64,000 bases of DNA from Streptomyces macrolidinus. GTDB taxonomy: Bacteria; Actinomycetota; Actinomycetes; Streptomycetales; Streptomycetaceae. Below the pieces are notes generated by a model that was not told the DNA's origin, ran no database searches, and saw only the letters and a program-made list of their open reading frames with translations. The DNA lies in contig NZ_JAMWMR010000008.1 in NCBI RefSeq assembly GCF_023887685.1, positions 124,001 to 188,000 on the forward strand, in the 5' to 3' direction. Every line of letters starts with the position of its first letter. Positions within the stretch are counted from its first letter, which is position 1. Position numbers and translations under genes: made by a program. Positions 44,560 through 53,363 of this stretch are shown here, one piece after another.

Positions 44560-45087
44560 ATGACCGAGCTTGGACCCGTTGCCTGGCCACCCGCCCCGAT
44601 CAGGACCGCGCGGCTCGTGCTCCGGGAGTCCGAGGATCGGGACCGTGCGGCGTTCATCGAGCTGTTCGCATCGCCGGAGGTGGGCACCTACATCGGTGGC
44701 CCCCGACCGCGTGATGAGCTGGAGCGCGTGATGCCGGAGGTGCCCGGTCGGCGCCCTGGCTGTTTCGTGGTCGATCTCGACGGGGCGATGATCGGCATGA
44801 TCACGTTCGATCGGCGCGACGCAGAGCGTCCGGGGCACGTCCGGCCGGGTGCCGGAGAGGCCGAACTCGGTTACATGTTCATGCCGGAGGCGTGGGGACG
44901 CGGGTATGCCGCCGAGGGGTGCGCGGCGGCCCTCGGCTGGTTCGCCGACGCGTACCCCGGCGAGCCGGTGGTGCTCTGCACCCAGACGGCCAACGACCGC
45001 GCGATGCGCCTCGCGGCGAAGCTGGGGTTTACCGAGGTGGAGCGGTTCGAGGAGTACGGCGCCCAACAGTGGTTCGGTGTCCGGTAG
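44560..45087 (+). CDS. GNAT acetyltransferase (RimJ/RimL type)
   Basis: 175 residues. [22 protein letters not shown] at the N-terminus, the acetyl-CoA-binding [19 protein letters not shown] and [15 protein letters not shown] near the end identify an Acetyltransf_3-like enzyme. ATG 44560 has no Shine-Dalgarno, but cgataggtt just upstream resembles a -10 box, so translation may be leaderless. The frame is open upstream into the Nudix remnant. Substrate unknown. Confidence 0.82.
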   Translation: MTELGPVAWPPAPIRTARLVLRESEDRDRAAFIELFASPEVGTYIGGPRPRDELERVMPEVPGRRPGCFVVDLDGAMIGMITFDRRDAERPGHVRPGAGEAELGYMFMPEAWGRGYAAEGCAAALGWFADAYPGEPVVLCTQTANDRAMRLAAKLGFTEVERFEEYGAQQWFGVR

Positions 45088-45329
45088 ATACCGGGGTCAA
45101 GATTTGCCGTGTTTGCCGGTAATAGTGGAATTCATAAGCGGAGTTGTCACCCGTGATTTCCATCCACCTCATTATGCTGTGATTCATGTCACGGTGATCG
45201 CGTAGAACGATCATGGATTGGCATGTCCACTTCCTGGGGCTCCTGTGACACGATGCCAGCGTCCGTCCTCGGGCAAGCAAAGAGTTCATCCGGTCCATCG
45301 ATCGTCTGAATCACATGCGGGGGGCGAGA
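45088..45329. other. Lower-GC boundary region before the A-T-TE cluster
   Basis: This 242-bp stretch is close to 50 percent GC, far below its surroundings, and holds no credible gene. It contains gtgattcatgtcac (45179-45192) and a complementary gaatcaca word near 45308, i.e. inverted elements flanking the region. It may hold the cluster promoter and marks the left border of the accessory segment. Confidence 0.55.
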
Positions 45330-45752
45330 ATGTCGAGAGTGATCGGCGTCGGATATCGAGGCGATCTCGACCGGGCGCTGCGACGTCGCGGTCTGAATCC
45401 CTTCTGTGTGGTCCAGCCTTCCATGGGCGTACCGGAGGAATTCAAGGAGGAAGCGGCCCTCGTATTCGGGGAGTGTGCCATTCGGCTGCCCGGTGGGCTC
45501 TCCTCACAGGACGATGAATTGACGTACGGCGTCCATCTCCTCGACGCCGAGGTCAGCGCACTCGGTGCACCGCCGACCCGGATGGGCCATGGAGGAACGC
45601 GTGACACGCCGACCGGTCCCTATGGCTGGAGCGGCCGGGCGATCGTGTCCGACCCGGACGAATCCGAACCGGAGAAGAGGGTTCGTGACACCGTCCGATT
45701 CAATGTGACCAATATGACCCGTGGAGCGCGGAGAGCGGTGTCGCACTCCTAG
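45330..45752 (+). CDS. Unknown 140-aa protein, possibly a truncated enzyme
   Basis: ATG 45330 has GGGGGG just upstream. The first ~60 residues (SRVIGVGYRGDLDRALRRRGLNPF...) look like the Rossmann-type N-terminal lobe of an ATP-grasp ligase; the remaining ~80 residues are polar and match nothing I know, and no ATP-grasp core follows. GC at third positions is lower than in neighbours. It may be the stump of a larger gene or a fast-evolving cluster protein. It ends 154 bp before the A-T-TE gene. Confidence 0.5.
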   Translation: MSRVIGVGYRGDLDRALRRRGLNPFCVVQPSMGVPEEFKEEAALVFGECAIRLPGGLSSQDDELTYGVHLLDAEVSALGAPPTRMGHGGTRDTPTGPYGWSGRAIVSDPDESEPEKRVRDTVRFNVTNMTRGARRAVSHS

Positions 45753-45906
45753 GAGGCTCGCGCGCCGACTGTTCGCAGCGCGTTCACCGAGCGCCCACTC
45801 GTCACGCCCCCACACCAGCGCTCACTCAGCACGGTCCACTCGTCAGGGAATGCGTGGCGTACCTCTGCCCGCATTTCCCGTTCCTTCGACCGGAGGTCCT
45901 CTCTTC

Positions 45907-48648
45907 ATGCCCGAAATACGTCGTGTCGCGACGCTTCCCGACCTGCTCGACAGGGCAGCGCTCGACATGTCCCGCGGTGTCACCTTCGTCGGTGGTTCGT
46001 TCCTCTCCTACGCGGAATTGCGGGACTCCGCGGTCTGCATTGCGCAGGGACTGCGCGACCACGGCACTGCCCCGGGCGACCGCGTACTGATTACGGCCAC
46101 CGACCCGGAGTATTTCTTTCCCGCCTTTTGGGGCTGTGTACTGAGCGGCATCGTGCCGTGCCCGGTCGCCCCGGCCGCCGATCCGGCGCGGTGGCGTGGC
46201 CGGTTGGAGCATCTGCGGACGCTGCTCGGCGACCCGCTGGTGATCGGCTCCAAGGCGGCTGCTCACGAACTCCCCGATGTGGGGCTGCGATCGGTGACCA
46301 TCGAGGAGCTGAGCCAAACCCAGGCCGGGGCCCAGCAGTTGCACACACCCGCCCCGGACGACCTCGCCCTGCTCATGCTCACCTCGGGATCCACCGGCTC
46401 GAGCAAAGCCGTTCGACTCACACACGCCAACCTCCTTGCCGCGCAGGCCGGTAAGGCGGGAGCGCTCGGACTCGGGCCCGACGACACCTCGTTGAACTGG
46501 ATCTCCGCCGACCACATCGCCGCCATCGAGGCCCATCTGCTGCCCATGTTCAACGGAGCGAACCAGGTCATGACGGACCCCGCCACGGTCCTCGCCGACC
46601 CCCTGGAGTTCCTCCGGCTGATCGCGGCGCACCGGGTGCGGGTGACGTTCACCCCCAACTTCCTGTTCGGCCAACTGAATCAGGCGCTCGACCGCCGACC
46701 GCCGAAGGCCGGTGAGTGGGACCTGTCGCACGTCCACCACATCATCTCCGGCGGCGAGGCCACCGTGACCGCCACCGTGCGGAACTTCCTGGCGGCGCTC
46801 GCCCCGTACGGACTGCGCGGCGACGTGATCGTGCCCGCCTTCGGCATGACGGAGACCTGCGCGGGCAGCGTGTTCAACCGCGACTTCGCCTCGCGCGACC
46901 TGGACCTGGAATTCCCGTCGCTCGGACGGCCCGTGCAGGGCCTGGAGATCCGTGTCGTCGGGGGAGACGGCACCGTGCTGGCCTCCACGAGCCGACCCGG
47001 CTGCACCGAGCCGGGCGATGTGCAACTGCGCGGCACGATGGTCACCAGCGGGTACTACGGGAACGAGACAGCCACCGCAGAGGCGTTCACCAAGGACGGT
47101 TGGTTCCGCACCGGGGACCTCGGACACCTGGACGCCGACGGCCGGTTGACGCTCGTCGGTCGTACCAAGGACTCCATCATCGTCAACGGCGTCAACTACT
47201 ACAGTCACGACCTGGAAGCGGCCCTCGACGAACTGGACGGTGTGCGACGCGGGCAGGTCGCCGCGTTCCCGTTCCGGCCCGAAGGCGCCGACTCCGAGCA
47301 ACTCGCCGTCGCCTTCGTCCCCGCCGATGACGCGACGGACGATACGTCCCTGTACCGGACGCTCGTCGCCATCCGCAGCTCCACCATCATGCACTGGGGC
47401 TTCAGACCGCATCTCATCCTGCCCGTCACCGAGTCGGCCATCCCCCGCAGCAACCTCAGCAAGATCCTGCGGATGTCGCTGCGCGCCGCCGTGGAGGCCG
47501 GTGACCTGGACGCCGCGGCCCGCCGCGCGGACGAGGTGAGTACGCGGTTCCTCGGCGGCTACGTGGCTCCGGAAGGCGACGTCGAGACCACGCTCGCCGA
47601 GGTCTACGCCCGCGTACTGAACATCGAGCAAGTGCCCGCGACCGCGAGCTTCTTCGACCTGGGCGGCACCTCCCTCGACGTGCTGCGGCTCAAGTTGCTG
47701 ATCCAGCAGGCGTTCGGTATCGACGGCGTACCGATGGCGACGCTGCTGCAGGCGCCGACCGTGCGCGCGCTCGCCCGTCGGCTCACCGCCGACCGCGAAG
47801 CCGGCGGGGACGCCGCGTACGACCCGCTGGTGCCCCTCCAAGTCACCGGTGACGGAACGCCGTTGTTCTGTGTGCACCCGGGCCTGGGTGAAGTGCTCGT
47901 GTTCGTCAACCTCGCCCAGTACTTCACCGGCGAGCGGCCGTTCCACGCGCTGCGCGCCCGAGGGTTCGGCAAGGGCGAGACCCACTTCGCGTCGTTCGAC
48001 GAGATGGTCGCCACCTATGTGTCCGCGATCCGGCGAGCCCAGCCCAGCGGGCCGTACGCCGTCGCGGGCTACTCCTACGGCGGCGCCGTCGCGTTCGAGA
48101 TCGCCAAACGGCTCGAAGCCGAAGGGGACGAGGTGAAGTTCGTCGGCATCTTCAATCTGCCGCCGTCCATCTCCGGCCGGATGAACGAGATCACCTTCAC
48201 CGACGGCGCGATCAACCTCGCCCTGTTCCTCGAACTGATCGACCCCTCCGACATCCCGGAGCTCACCGAGACCCTGCGTCCGCTGCCGGAGGCCGACCAG
48301 TTGGCGTATCTCGTCGACCACGCCCCCCAGCGACGACTGACCGAACTCGACCTCACCCTCGAACAGTTCACCGCCTGGGTCCATCTCGCACAGAGCATGG
48401 TCCACCTGGGCCGCACCTACGAACCGTCCGGATCGATCGAGCAGGCCACGGTGTTCTACTGCACCCCGCTGAAGGGCACCAAGCAGGACTGGCTCGACAA
48501 ACAGCTACGGGACTGGGACCGGTTCGCGCGTGGGACGAACGCGTACATCGAAGTCGACGGCGAGCACTACACGTTGATGAGCCCGCAGCACGTACAGACC
48601 TTCCAAGCGACCCTGCGGCGCGAACTGGCCCGAGCGCTCGACCGATGA
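45907..48648 (+). CDS. NRPS-like A-T-TE enzyme (quinone/furanone synthetase type)
   Basis: 913 residues in three domains and no condensation domain. Adenylation, about 1-560: LLMLTSGSTGSSKA (A3), FGMTETCAG (A5), GWFRTGDLG (A7), RTKDSIIVNGVNYYSHDLE (A8) and IPRSNLSKILR (A10 with Lys). Thiolation, about 590-670: FFDLGGTSLD with the pantetheine serine. Thioesterase, about 690-913: GYSYGG and GEHYTLMSPQH. The NGVNYYSH motif and domain set match enzymes such as AtrA, TdiA, RalA and EchA that dimerise aryl 2-oxo acids. GGAGG precedes ATG 45907. Substrate is inferred, not proved. Confidence 0.87.
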   Translation: MPEIRRVATLPDLLDRAALDMSRGVTFVGGSFLSYAELRDSAVCIAQGLRDHGTAPGDRVLITATDPEYFFPAFWGCVLSGIVPCPVAPAADPARWRGRLEHLRTLLGDPLVIGSKAAAHELPDVGLRSVTIEELSQTQAGAQQLHTPAPDDLALLMLTSGSTGSSKAVRLTHANLLAAQAGKAGALGLGPDDTSLNWISADHIAAIEAHLLPMFNGANQVMTDPATVLADPLEFLRLIAAHRVRVTFTPNFLFGQLNQALDRRPPKAGEWDLSHVHHIISGGEATVTATVRNFLAALAPYGLRGDVIVPAFGMTETCAGSVFNRDFASRDLDLEFPSLGRPVQGLEIRVVGGDGTVLASTSRPGCTEPGDVQLRGTMVTSGYYGNETATAEAFTKDGWFRTGDLGHLDADGRLTLVGRTKDSIIVNGVNYYSHDLEAALDELDGVRRGQVAAFPFRPEGADSEQLAVAFVPADDATDDTSLYRTLVAIRSSTIMHWGFRPHLILPVTESAIPRSNLSKILRMSLRAAVEAGDLDAAARRADEVSTRFLGGYVAPEGDVETTLAEVYARVLNIEQVPATASFFDLGGTSLDVLRLKLLIQQAFGIDGVPMATLLQAPTVRALARRLTADREAGGDAAYDPLVPLQVTGDGTPLFCVHPGLGEVLVFVNLAQYFTGERPFHALRARGFGKGETHFASFDEMVATYVSAIRRAQPSGPYAVAGYSYGGAVAFEIAKRLEAEGDEVKFVGIFNLPPSISGRMNEITFTDGAINLALFLELIDPSDIPELTETLRPLPEADQLAYLVDHAPQRRLTELDLTLEQFTAWVHLAQSMVHLGRTYEPSGSIEQATVFYCTPLKGTKQDWLDKQLRDWDRFARGTNAYIEVDGEHYTLMSPQHVQTFQATLRRELARALDR

Positions 48649-49670
48649 ACCAGGAGCAGCCGATCATGCACAGCAAGAAGATTCTCGTCACCGGCGGCAC
48701 CGGCCAGGTCGCACGGCCCGTCGCCGAGGCGCTCGCCCGCGACAACGAGGTGTGGTGCCTCGGCCGGTTCGGCGACCCGGCCGCCCGCAAGGCGTTGGAG
48801 GAAGCGGGCGCCCACACCGTCACCTGGGACATGGCCGACGGCGAACTGACCGCGCTGCCCAGGGACTTCACGCACGTTCTGCACTCCGCGGTGCACCGGG
48901 GCGACGGGCGTGACTTCGAGGAGACCGCGCGGATCAACACCGCCGGCACCGCCCGGCTGATGACACACTGCGCCGACGCCGAGGGCTTCCTCTATGTGTC
49001 GTCGGGCGTCGTCTACCACCGGGCCGAGCCCACCCATCGCTACCGCGAGGGCGATCCGCTCGGCGGCGCGGCGCCCTGGCTGCCCACGTACCCCGTCGCC
49101 AAGCTCTCCGCGGAGGGTGTCGTCCGCGGCCTGTCCGAAGCGCTCGGCCTGCCGTCCGTGATCGCCCGGCTCAACATCGCCTACGGTCCGTACGGGCACG
49201 GTGGCGTACCCATGATCCTCTTCCGGGAGATGCGCGGCGGGCAGTCGGCGGCGGTGCCGCACCAGGGGCAGAACTACTGCAACCTCCTGCACACCGACGA
49301 CATCGTCCGCCAGGTGCCGCTGCTGTGGGGCGCCGCTCGGACACCCGCCCAGGTCGTGAACTGGGGCGGCGACGAAGAAGTCGGCGTCACCGACCTCATG
49401 GAGTACATGTCCGCCCTGACCGGGGTGCCGTTGCGCCTGGAGCGCAGCGAGTACAGCCGGGAGACGGCGATCTTCGACCACGAGATACGACGCGACCTCA
49501 TCGGCGACTGCACCATCGGCTGGAAGGCCGGGATCGCCCGCACGCTCGGCGAACTGTTCGAGGAGTACCGCGAGCGTATCGACGCCCACCAAGGAGCGTT
49601 TCAGGTCCAGGGCCAGGTCCAGGGCCAGGTCCAGGGCCAGGAAGGGGAGCGGCATGCGCAGGCCCGCTGA
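48645..49670 (+). CDS. NAD-dependent epimerase/dehydratase (extended SDR)
   Basis: 341 residues from ATG 48645 (ATGA overlap with the synthetase stop) or 334 from ATG 48666, which has AGGAG 10 nt upstream. KKILVTGGTGQVARPVAEAL is the NAD(P)-binding N-terminus; SSGVVYHR and Y-x3-K (YPVAK) form the active site. As the gene coupled to the A-T-TE enzyme it probably reduces, dehydrates or rearranges its product. The C-terminus ends in a QVQG tandem repeat. Confidence 0.85.
   Translation: MNQEQPIMHSKKILVTGGTGQVARPVAEALARDNEVWCLGRFGDPAARKALEEAGAHTVTWDMADGELTALPRDFTHVLHSAVHRGDGRDFEETARINTAGTARLMTHCADAEGFLYVSSGVVYHRAEPTHRYREGDPLGGAAPWLPTYPVAKLSAEGVVRGLSEALGLPSVIARLNIAYGPYGHGGVPMILFREMRGGQSAAVPHQGQNYCNLLHTDDIVRQVPLLWGAARTPAQVVNWGGDEEVGVTDLMEYMSALTGVPLRLERSEYSRETAIFDHEIRRDLIGDCTIGWKAGIARTLGELFEEYRERIDAHQGAFQVQGQVQGQVQGQEGERHAQAR
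49602..49641. repeat. 12-bp tandem repeat coding for QVQG
   Basis: Three perfect copies of caggtccagggc plus the first four bases of a fourth encode (QVQG)3Q from residue 320 near the end of the epimerase. In-frame 12-bp units allow length changes without frameshift. Confidence 0.9.
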
Positions 49671-51585
49671 CATCGACGCGCTGCGACAGGCACTGTGCGC
49701 GGCCCTCGGGTCCGTCGAACCAGTGTGTTCCCTGTCTCAATTGGCGCTGGGCGAGGGGGTGTTCACTGACGATGACATCCTGCACCGCCCGACCCTGGTC
49801 ACCGGCGCCGCCGGTTACGGCCCGACCAGCCCCGCCCCCACCGCGCACGACGTCGACGCGCTCGTCCGACGGGCCGAGGAGGCGGGGGCCGCGCAGATCC
49901 TCGTACCCGGTGTGCGCCGCACCGACGACACCGGGGCGCTTCGCGCGGCCGGCTTCGTCCCGGTCGCGGCCGGTGCCGAGTGCGTGGTGCGGCTGAACGG
50001 CGACGTGGACGAACTGTTGCGTGGCCGTCTCGGAGCCGAGCGCCTGGACGATCTGCGCCGACGCGGCCGAGTGGTGTCCGACGACCTCACCTGGGAGCGG
50101 ATCCCGCTGAGCGGACTCGACAAGAGCCCCTGGGCGCGCGACGCGTTCGCGGACCTCCATGGCGGCCTCTTCGACGCGGCGGCTCTGCAAGCCCTCGAAC
50201 ACAGCCGGTTGGCGGACCGCGCCGAACTGCTCGTCCGGCGCCGGGGCGAGAACGTCGTCCAAGCCGGACTCCTCGTGGGCTCCCACAGCGGCCGGGGTCT
50301 GTACTGCCTCGCCCTGGCCACCGACCGCGACGATCCCGCCGCCCGCCACGATCTCCACGCGGTCTCCCTGTACCAGGTGTACGTCGACGCCCACCGCGAC
50401 GGCCTCGACTGGGTCCACCTCGGCCGAGGCGAGGCCGATCACCAACGCGCCCTGGGCGCCGACCTCTTCGTCCCGCTCGACCACTGGCTGCGCGCACCCG
50501 GCCTCACCGCCCCCGAACAGGCGCCCACAGCACCGGAAGTGTCCCGGTTCACGGCCCCGCCCGTCACCACGGTCGCCGTCCCCGGCCCGGCTCGCTTCCG
50601 GCACCGCCCGCGGTTCGACCTGGTCGACCTGTCGAGCAACACCAACCCGTTCCTGGGCCGCGGTGGACGCTATCCCGAACTCGACACGACCGACCTCGCC
50701 CGGACCTATCTCACTGCTGTGGCCCAACTGCCGGGCCAAGGAGGCCTGGACGCGCTGACGGACGAGTATCTGCTCTTCTCCAGCGGGGCGGTGGACGCCG
50801 TCATGCTGCTCCTGACGGCACTGGCCTCGCCAGGCGACCGGGTCTGTGTGACACCGCCCACCTTCGAGTTGTACGGCCACTTCGCCCGGGTACTGAGCCT
50901 GCCCGTCGTGGAAGTCCCCCTCGGCGGTCAGGACATGAACCGGCTCGACGTGACGCGGATGCTGGCGGCCGACCCCCACGTCACGATCCTGTGCGACCCG
51001 AACAACCCCGTCGGCACCCGTCCCGATCCCGAGCAGGTCCATGAACTCATCGCCCACACCGAGGGGTTGGTGGTGATCGACGAGGCCTATGTCGAGTTCA
51101 GCGACAAGCCGTCGTACGCCGGTCTGGTCGCCGAGCACGACAACCTCATCGTGCTGCGCACCCTGTCCAAGGCGTGGGGGCTCGCCGGGGCCCGCTGTGG
51201 CATCGCGCTAGCCCAGCCCGGAATCATCGAGGCGATGCGCCGGGTACAGGTGCCCTTCGGGTTCACCGACGCGTCACAGCGCGCCGTACGGGAACGGCTT
51301 GTCGACGTGCGGCACGTGCGCGACAGCATCGGCGACATCCTGGCCGAGCGGGACCGCATGGCAGCCCTGCTGGCCGAACACCCCACGGTGGACCGGGTGT
51401 TCCCGTCGGATGCCAACTTCCTGCTGGTCCGGCTGCACAAGCACGAGCAGGTCATGGACCGGCTGCGCGCCGCGGGCGTTCTCGTCGCGGACGTCGGACG
51501 GCTGATCCCCGACACCTGCCGTATCTCCATCGGCGACAGGCGCGCGAACGAGACGCTGCTCGACGCGCTCACCGCCGCCCTGTGA
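49654..51585 (+). CDS. FemAB/GNAT-like domain fused to HisC-type aminotransferase
   Basis: 643 residues. Residues 1-300 hold a GNAT/FemAB-like region (LYQVYVDAHRDGLDWVHLGRGEADHQRALGA is characteristic of the Acetyltransf_6 group). Residues 305-643 are a class I/II PLP aminotransferase of the histidinol-phosphate type: SSGAVDAVMLLL, DPNNPVGTRP, IDEAYVEF and the Schiff-base K506 in TLSKAWGLAG. The aminotransferase could provide the aryl 2-oxo acid for the A-T-TE enzyme; the N-terminal half may acylate an amine. Overlaps the epimerase end by 17 bp; AAGGGGAG precedes the ATG. Confidence 0.82.
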   Translation: MRRPADIDALRQALCAALGSVEPVCSLSQLALGEGVFTDDDILHRPTLVTGAAGYGPTSPAPTAHDVDALVRRAEEAGAAQILVPGVRRTDDTGALRAAGFVPVAAGAECVVRLNGDVDELLRGRLGAERLDDLRRRGRVVSDDLTWERIPLSGLDKSPWARDAFADLHGGLFDAAALQALEHSRLADRAELLVRRRGENVVQAGLLVGSHSGRGLYCLALATDRDDPAARHDLHAVSLYQVYVDAHRDGLDWVHLGRGEADHQRALGADLFVPLDHWLRAPGLTAPEQAPTAPEVSRFTAPPVTTVAVPGPARFRHRPRFDLVDLSSNTNPFLGRGGRYPELDTTDLARTYLTAVAQLPGQGGLDALTDEYLLFSSGAVDAVMLLLTALASPGDRVCVTPPTFELYGHFARVLSLPVVEVPLGGQDMNRLDVTRMLAADPHVTILCDPNNPVGTRPDPEQVHELIAHTEGLVVIDEAYVEFSDKPSYAGLVAEHDNLIVLRTLSKAWGLAGARCGIALAQPGIIEAMRRVQVPFGFTDASQRAVRERLVDVRHVRDSIGDILAERDRMAALLAEHPTVDRVFPSDANFLLVRLHKHEQVMDRLRAAGVLVADVGRLIPDTCRISIGDRRANETLLDALTAAL

Positions 51586-51608
51586 ACGCCCTTCTGTGAA
51601 AGGGGTTC

Positions 51609-51645
51609 TGTGGGCCGACATCGTCAGCGACGACGTCGGCCCACA
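51609..51645. terminator. Bidirectional terminator at the end of the A-T-TE operon
   Basis: A 17-bp stem with one mismatch (51609-51625 with 51629-51645) and a 3-nt loop lies between the convergent aminotransferase-fusion gene (ends 51585) and cupin gene (ends 51652). Confidence 0.85.
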
Positions 51646-51651
51646 CGTTCC

Positions 51652-52074
51652 TCAGTCGGTTCCGTTCCCCTGCCCCTGCGTTTCGATGATCAGGAACGAC
51701 AGGACGTCTTCACCGATATTCTTCACATCGTGCAGGCGAGACTGTCCTTCACTGAATTCGAAGTATCGGGTGGTGCCGCGCTCATAGGTGATTTCCCGGC
51801 TGGTTCCGTCGCTTTCGTGCTGGCGCGCCTGGCCGGGGGTCAGGGCTATCCAGTAATAGTCGCGCTCATGACGGTGGACGGGAAGTCGCTCGCCGGGGGC
51901 GAGGTGGGTCTGCCAGATGCGCAGCTCAGGGGTGTCGTGCAGCAGCGTCTGGCCGCACTGGTCGTGGTGCGCGTTCCTGTCGAATTCCTGGTGCAGTTGC
52001 GGGCTCCAGCGGTCGAATGCCTCGGCCACGACCTTGTTCACCAGGGAGAGAGCAGCGGCGGAATGAGTACCCAT
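51652..52074 (-). CDS. Small cupin protein (BauB-like)
   Basis: 140 residues, single cupin barrel. LRIWQTHLAPGERLPVHRHERDYYWIALT is cupin motif 1 with metal-ligand histidines; TRYFEFSEG...HDVKNIG is motif 2. The pattern resembles the small cupin called BauB in beta-alanine degradation loci. In terphenyl-type clusters small barrel proteins can act on the synthetase product, so a catalytic role here is possible but unproved. AAAGGA precedes ATG 52074. It faces the A-T-TE operon and lies downstream of the MBL gene. Confidence 0.82.
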   Translation of the reverse strand: MGTHSAAALSLVNKVVAEAFDRWSPQLHQEFDRNAHHDQCGQTLLHDTPELRIWQTHLAPGERLPVHRHERDYYWIALTPGQARQHESDGTSREITYERGTTRYFEFSEGQSRLHDVKNIGEDVLSFLIIETQGQGNGTD

Positions 52075-52165
52075 GAACCGAATCCTTTCGGCTGTGGTGC
52101 GCCAGGCGAATGGGTCGACTCAGGCTACTTGATTCCGCCCACCCGTCATATGCTTTCGCGGGCAC

Positions 52166-53035
52166 TCACCAACGAACGGCTGTGAAATCGATCGACCGAG
52201 GCTTCAACAGGGCGGTGCGCTCGGTGAGTTCGCGCAGCCGCCGGGACATTTCGTCGGCTGCCAGACGGTGGCGGTCACCGTGGCCGGGCAGGAGCCATTC
52301 GAAGCGCAACTGTCCGGCCGTCCTGGCCAGGGAGGCCGCCAGTTCCTCGATGGAGTACCAGGTCACGCTCTCCGCGACTTCCAGATCACCGGTCGTACGG
52401 GACCAGTAGAAGCTGTCGCCGCTGAAGCAGTACCGGTCGTCCGCGAGGTAGAGCACACTGCCACGGGTGTGGCCGGGCAGCGGATGAGCGGTGACACCCT
52501 CGCCGATCTCCACGGGCTCAAGGCCCTTGATCACCTGGTCCGCGTCCGGTGCCGCGTCGAGGTCGCCCTCGTGGATCCACAACCGGGCCCCGTAGTGGTC
52601 CGCGTAGCAACGGCCGTGGGCGGCGTGGTCGCGATGGGTCAGCAACACATCCGTGACGGGACCCGACTCCGCGTACCGCTCGGCGAGTTCGCGGCTCCAA
52701 CGGGGCGTGTCGACCATCATCACGTCACCGGACGGCCGCCGTAGCAGGTACGCGTTGGCGCCCGCGGTGCGCCGGGAGTTGTGCCCGCACAGCAGGACGC
52801 TGCCGTCCAGGGCCATGGGGAACGGGTCGTCGGCCTGGTCGAGTTGCCCGGACTCCGGGCGGATGGAGCGGGTGTGGCAGGCGAAGGCAGCGGCGTAGAA
52901 CCGCTGTCGCTCCGCTGTGGTGCTCGGCATGCGCAGGATCCGCGACTTGCCGTCGGCCTCGTCGATCAAGTCCGGCGCGTACTGGCGGGCGACATCGCAG
53001 TTGGTGCAGCGGTCGTCCACATACCAACCATCCAT
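52166..53035 (-). CDS. MBL-fold hydrolase with degenerate ferredoxin-like N-terminus
   Basis: 289 residues. Residues 1-30 (VDDRCTNCDVARQYAPDLI) resemble the single-cluster ferredoxin module found before some MBL domains, but the third Cys of the usual CxxCxxC is replaced. The MBL domain follows: THRDHAAHG, PLPGHTRGSVLYL and FSGDSF supply metal ligands; the first His of HxHxDH appears absent. AAGGAG lies 7 nt before ATG 53035. The gene precedes the BauB-like cupin gene on the same strand (91-bp gap). Substrate unknown. Confidence 0.82.
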   Translation of the reverse strand: MDGWYVDDRCTNCDVARQYAPDLIDEADGKSRILRMPSTTAERQRFYAAAFACHTRSIRPESGQLDQADDPFPMALDGSVLLCGHNSRRTAGANAYLLRRPSGDVMMVDTPRWSRELAERYAESGPVTDVLLTHRDHAAHGRCYADHYGARLWIHEGDLDAAPDADQVIKGLEPVEIGEGVTAHPLPGHTRGSVLYLADDRYCFSGDSFYWSRTTGDLEVAESVTWYSIEELAASLARTAGQLRFEWLLPGHGDRHRLAADEMSRRLRELTERTALLKPRSIDFTAVRW

Positions 53036-53363
53036 GGCAGGGCTCCTTCCGTGGGGATACGACCCCGACAGGGCTGTATGTCAGAGATATCCCACCCGTG
53101 GTCGGAACCGGTAGCCCCGCGAATCTTGTATTCCGCGCCGGGGACCGCTCTGTGGCTTGCCCCGAGGCTTGCTCCAGGGATTGATCTGCGGGTTGATCTC
53201 GCCGCTTGGGCCACGGTGCTCGCGTCCTACGGGCGCACGACGTGCTCGCGTGAGCCCTTCATGCGCCCCCGCCCCGGTGGGGAGACTGCCTTGTCGGCCG
53301 ACGGGCGGCCGAAGCGTCACCCGCCACCTTCGTACAACTCCTGGGGAAGGCAGGTCGGTTGCT
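53036..53363. other. Divergent intergenic region, MBL gene / FAD-binding gene
   Basis: About 330 bp without a supported gene. The two divergent promoters presumably lie here. I see no strong palindrome, consensus promoter or small ORF with a ribosome site; GC is somewhat lower than in the flanking genes. Confidence 0.45.

Noticed and set aside
45245..45251. TGTCACA on the minus strand before the A-T-TE cluster
   Set aside because: No CGTC at the required distance, and the orientation faces no gene start.
46686..46691. Possible frameshifted second adenylation-like frame (46716-47330)
   Set aside because: An out-of-frame shadow of the continuous A-domain, which contains all core motifs in one frame.
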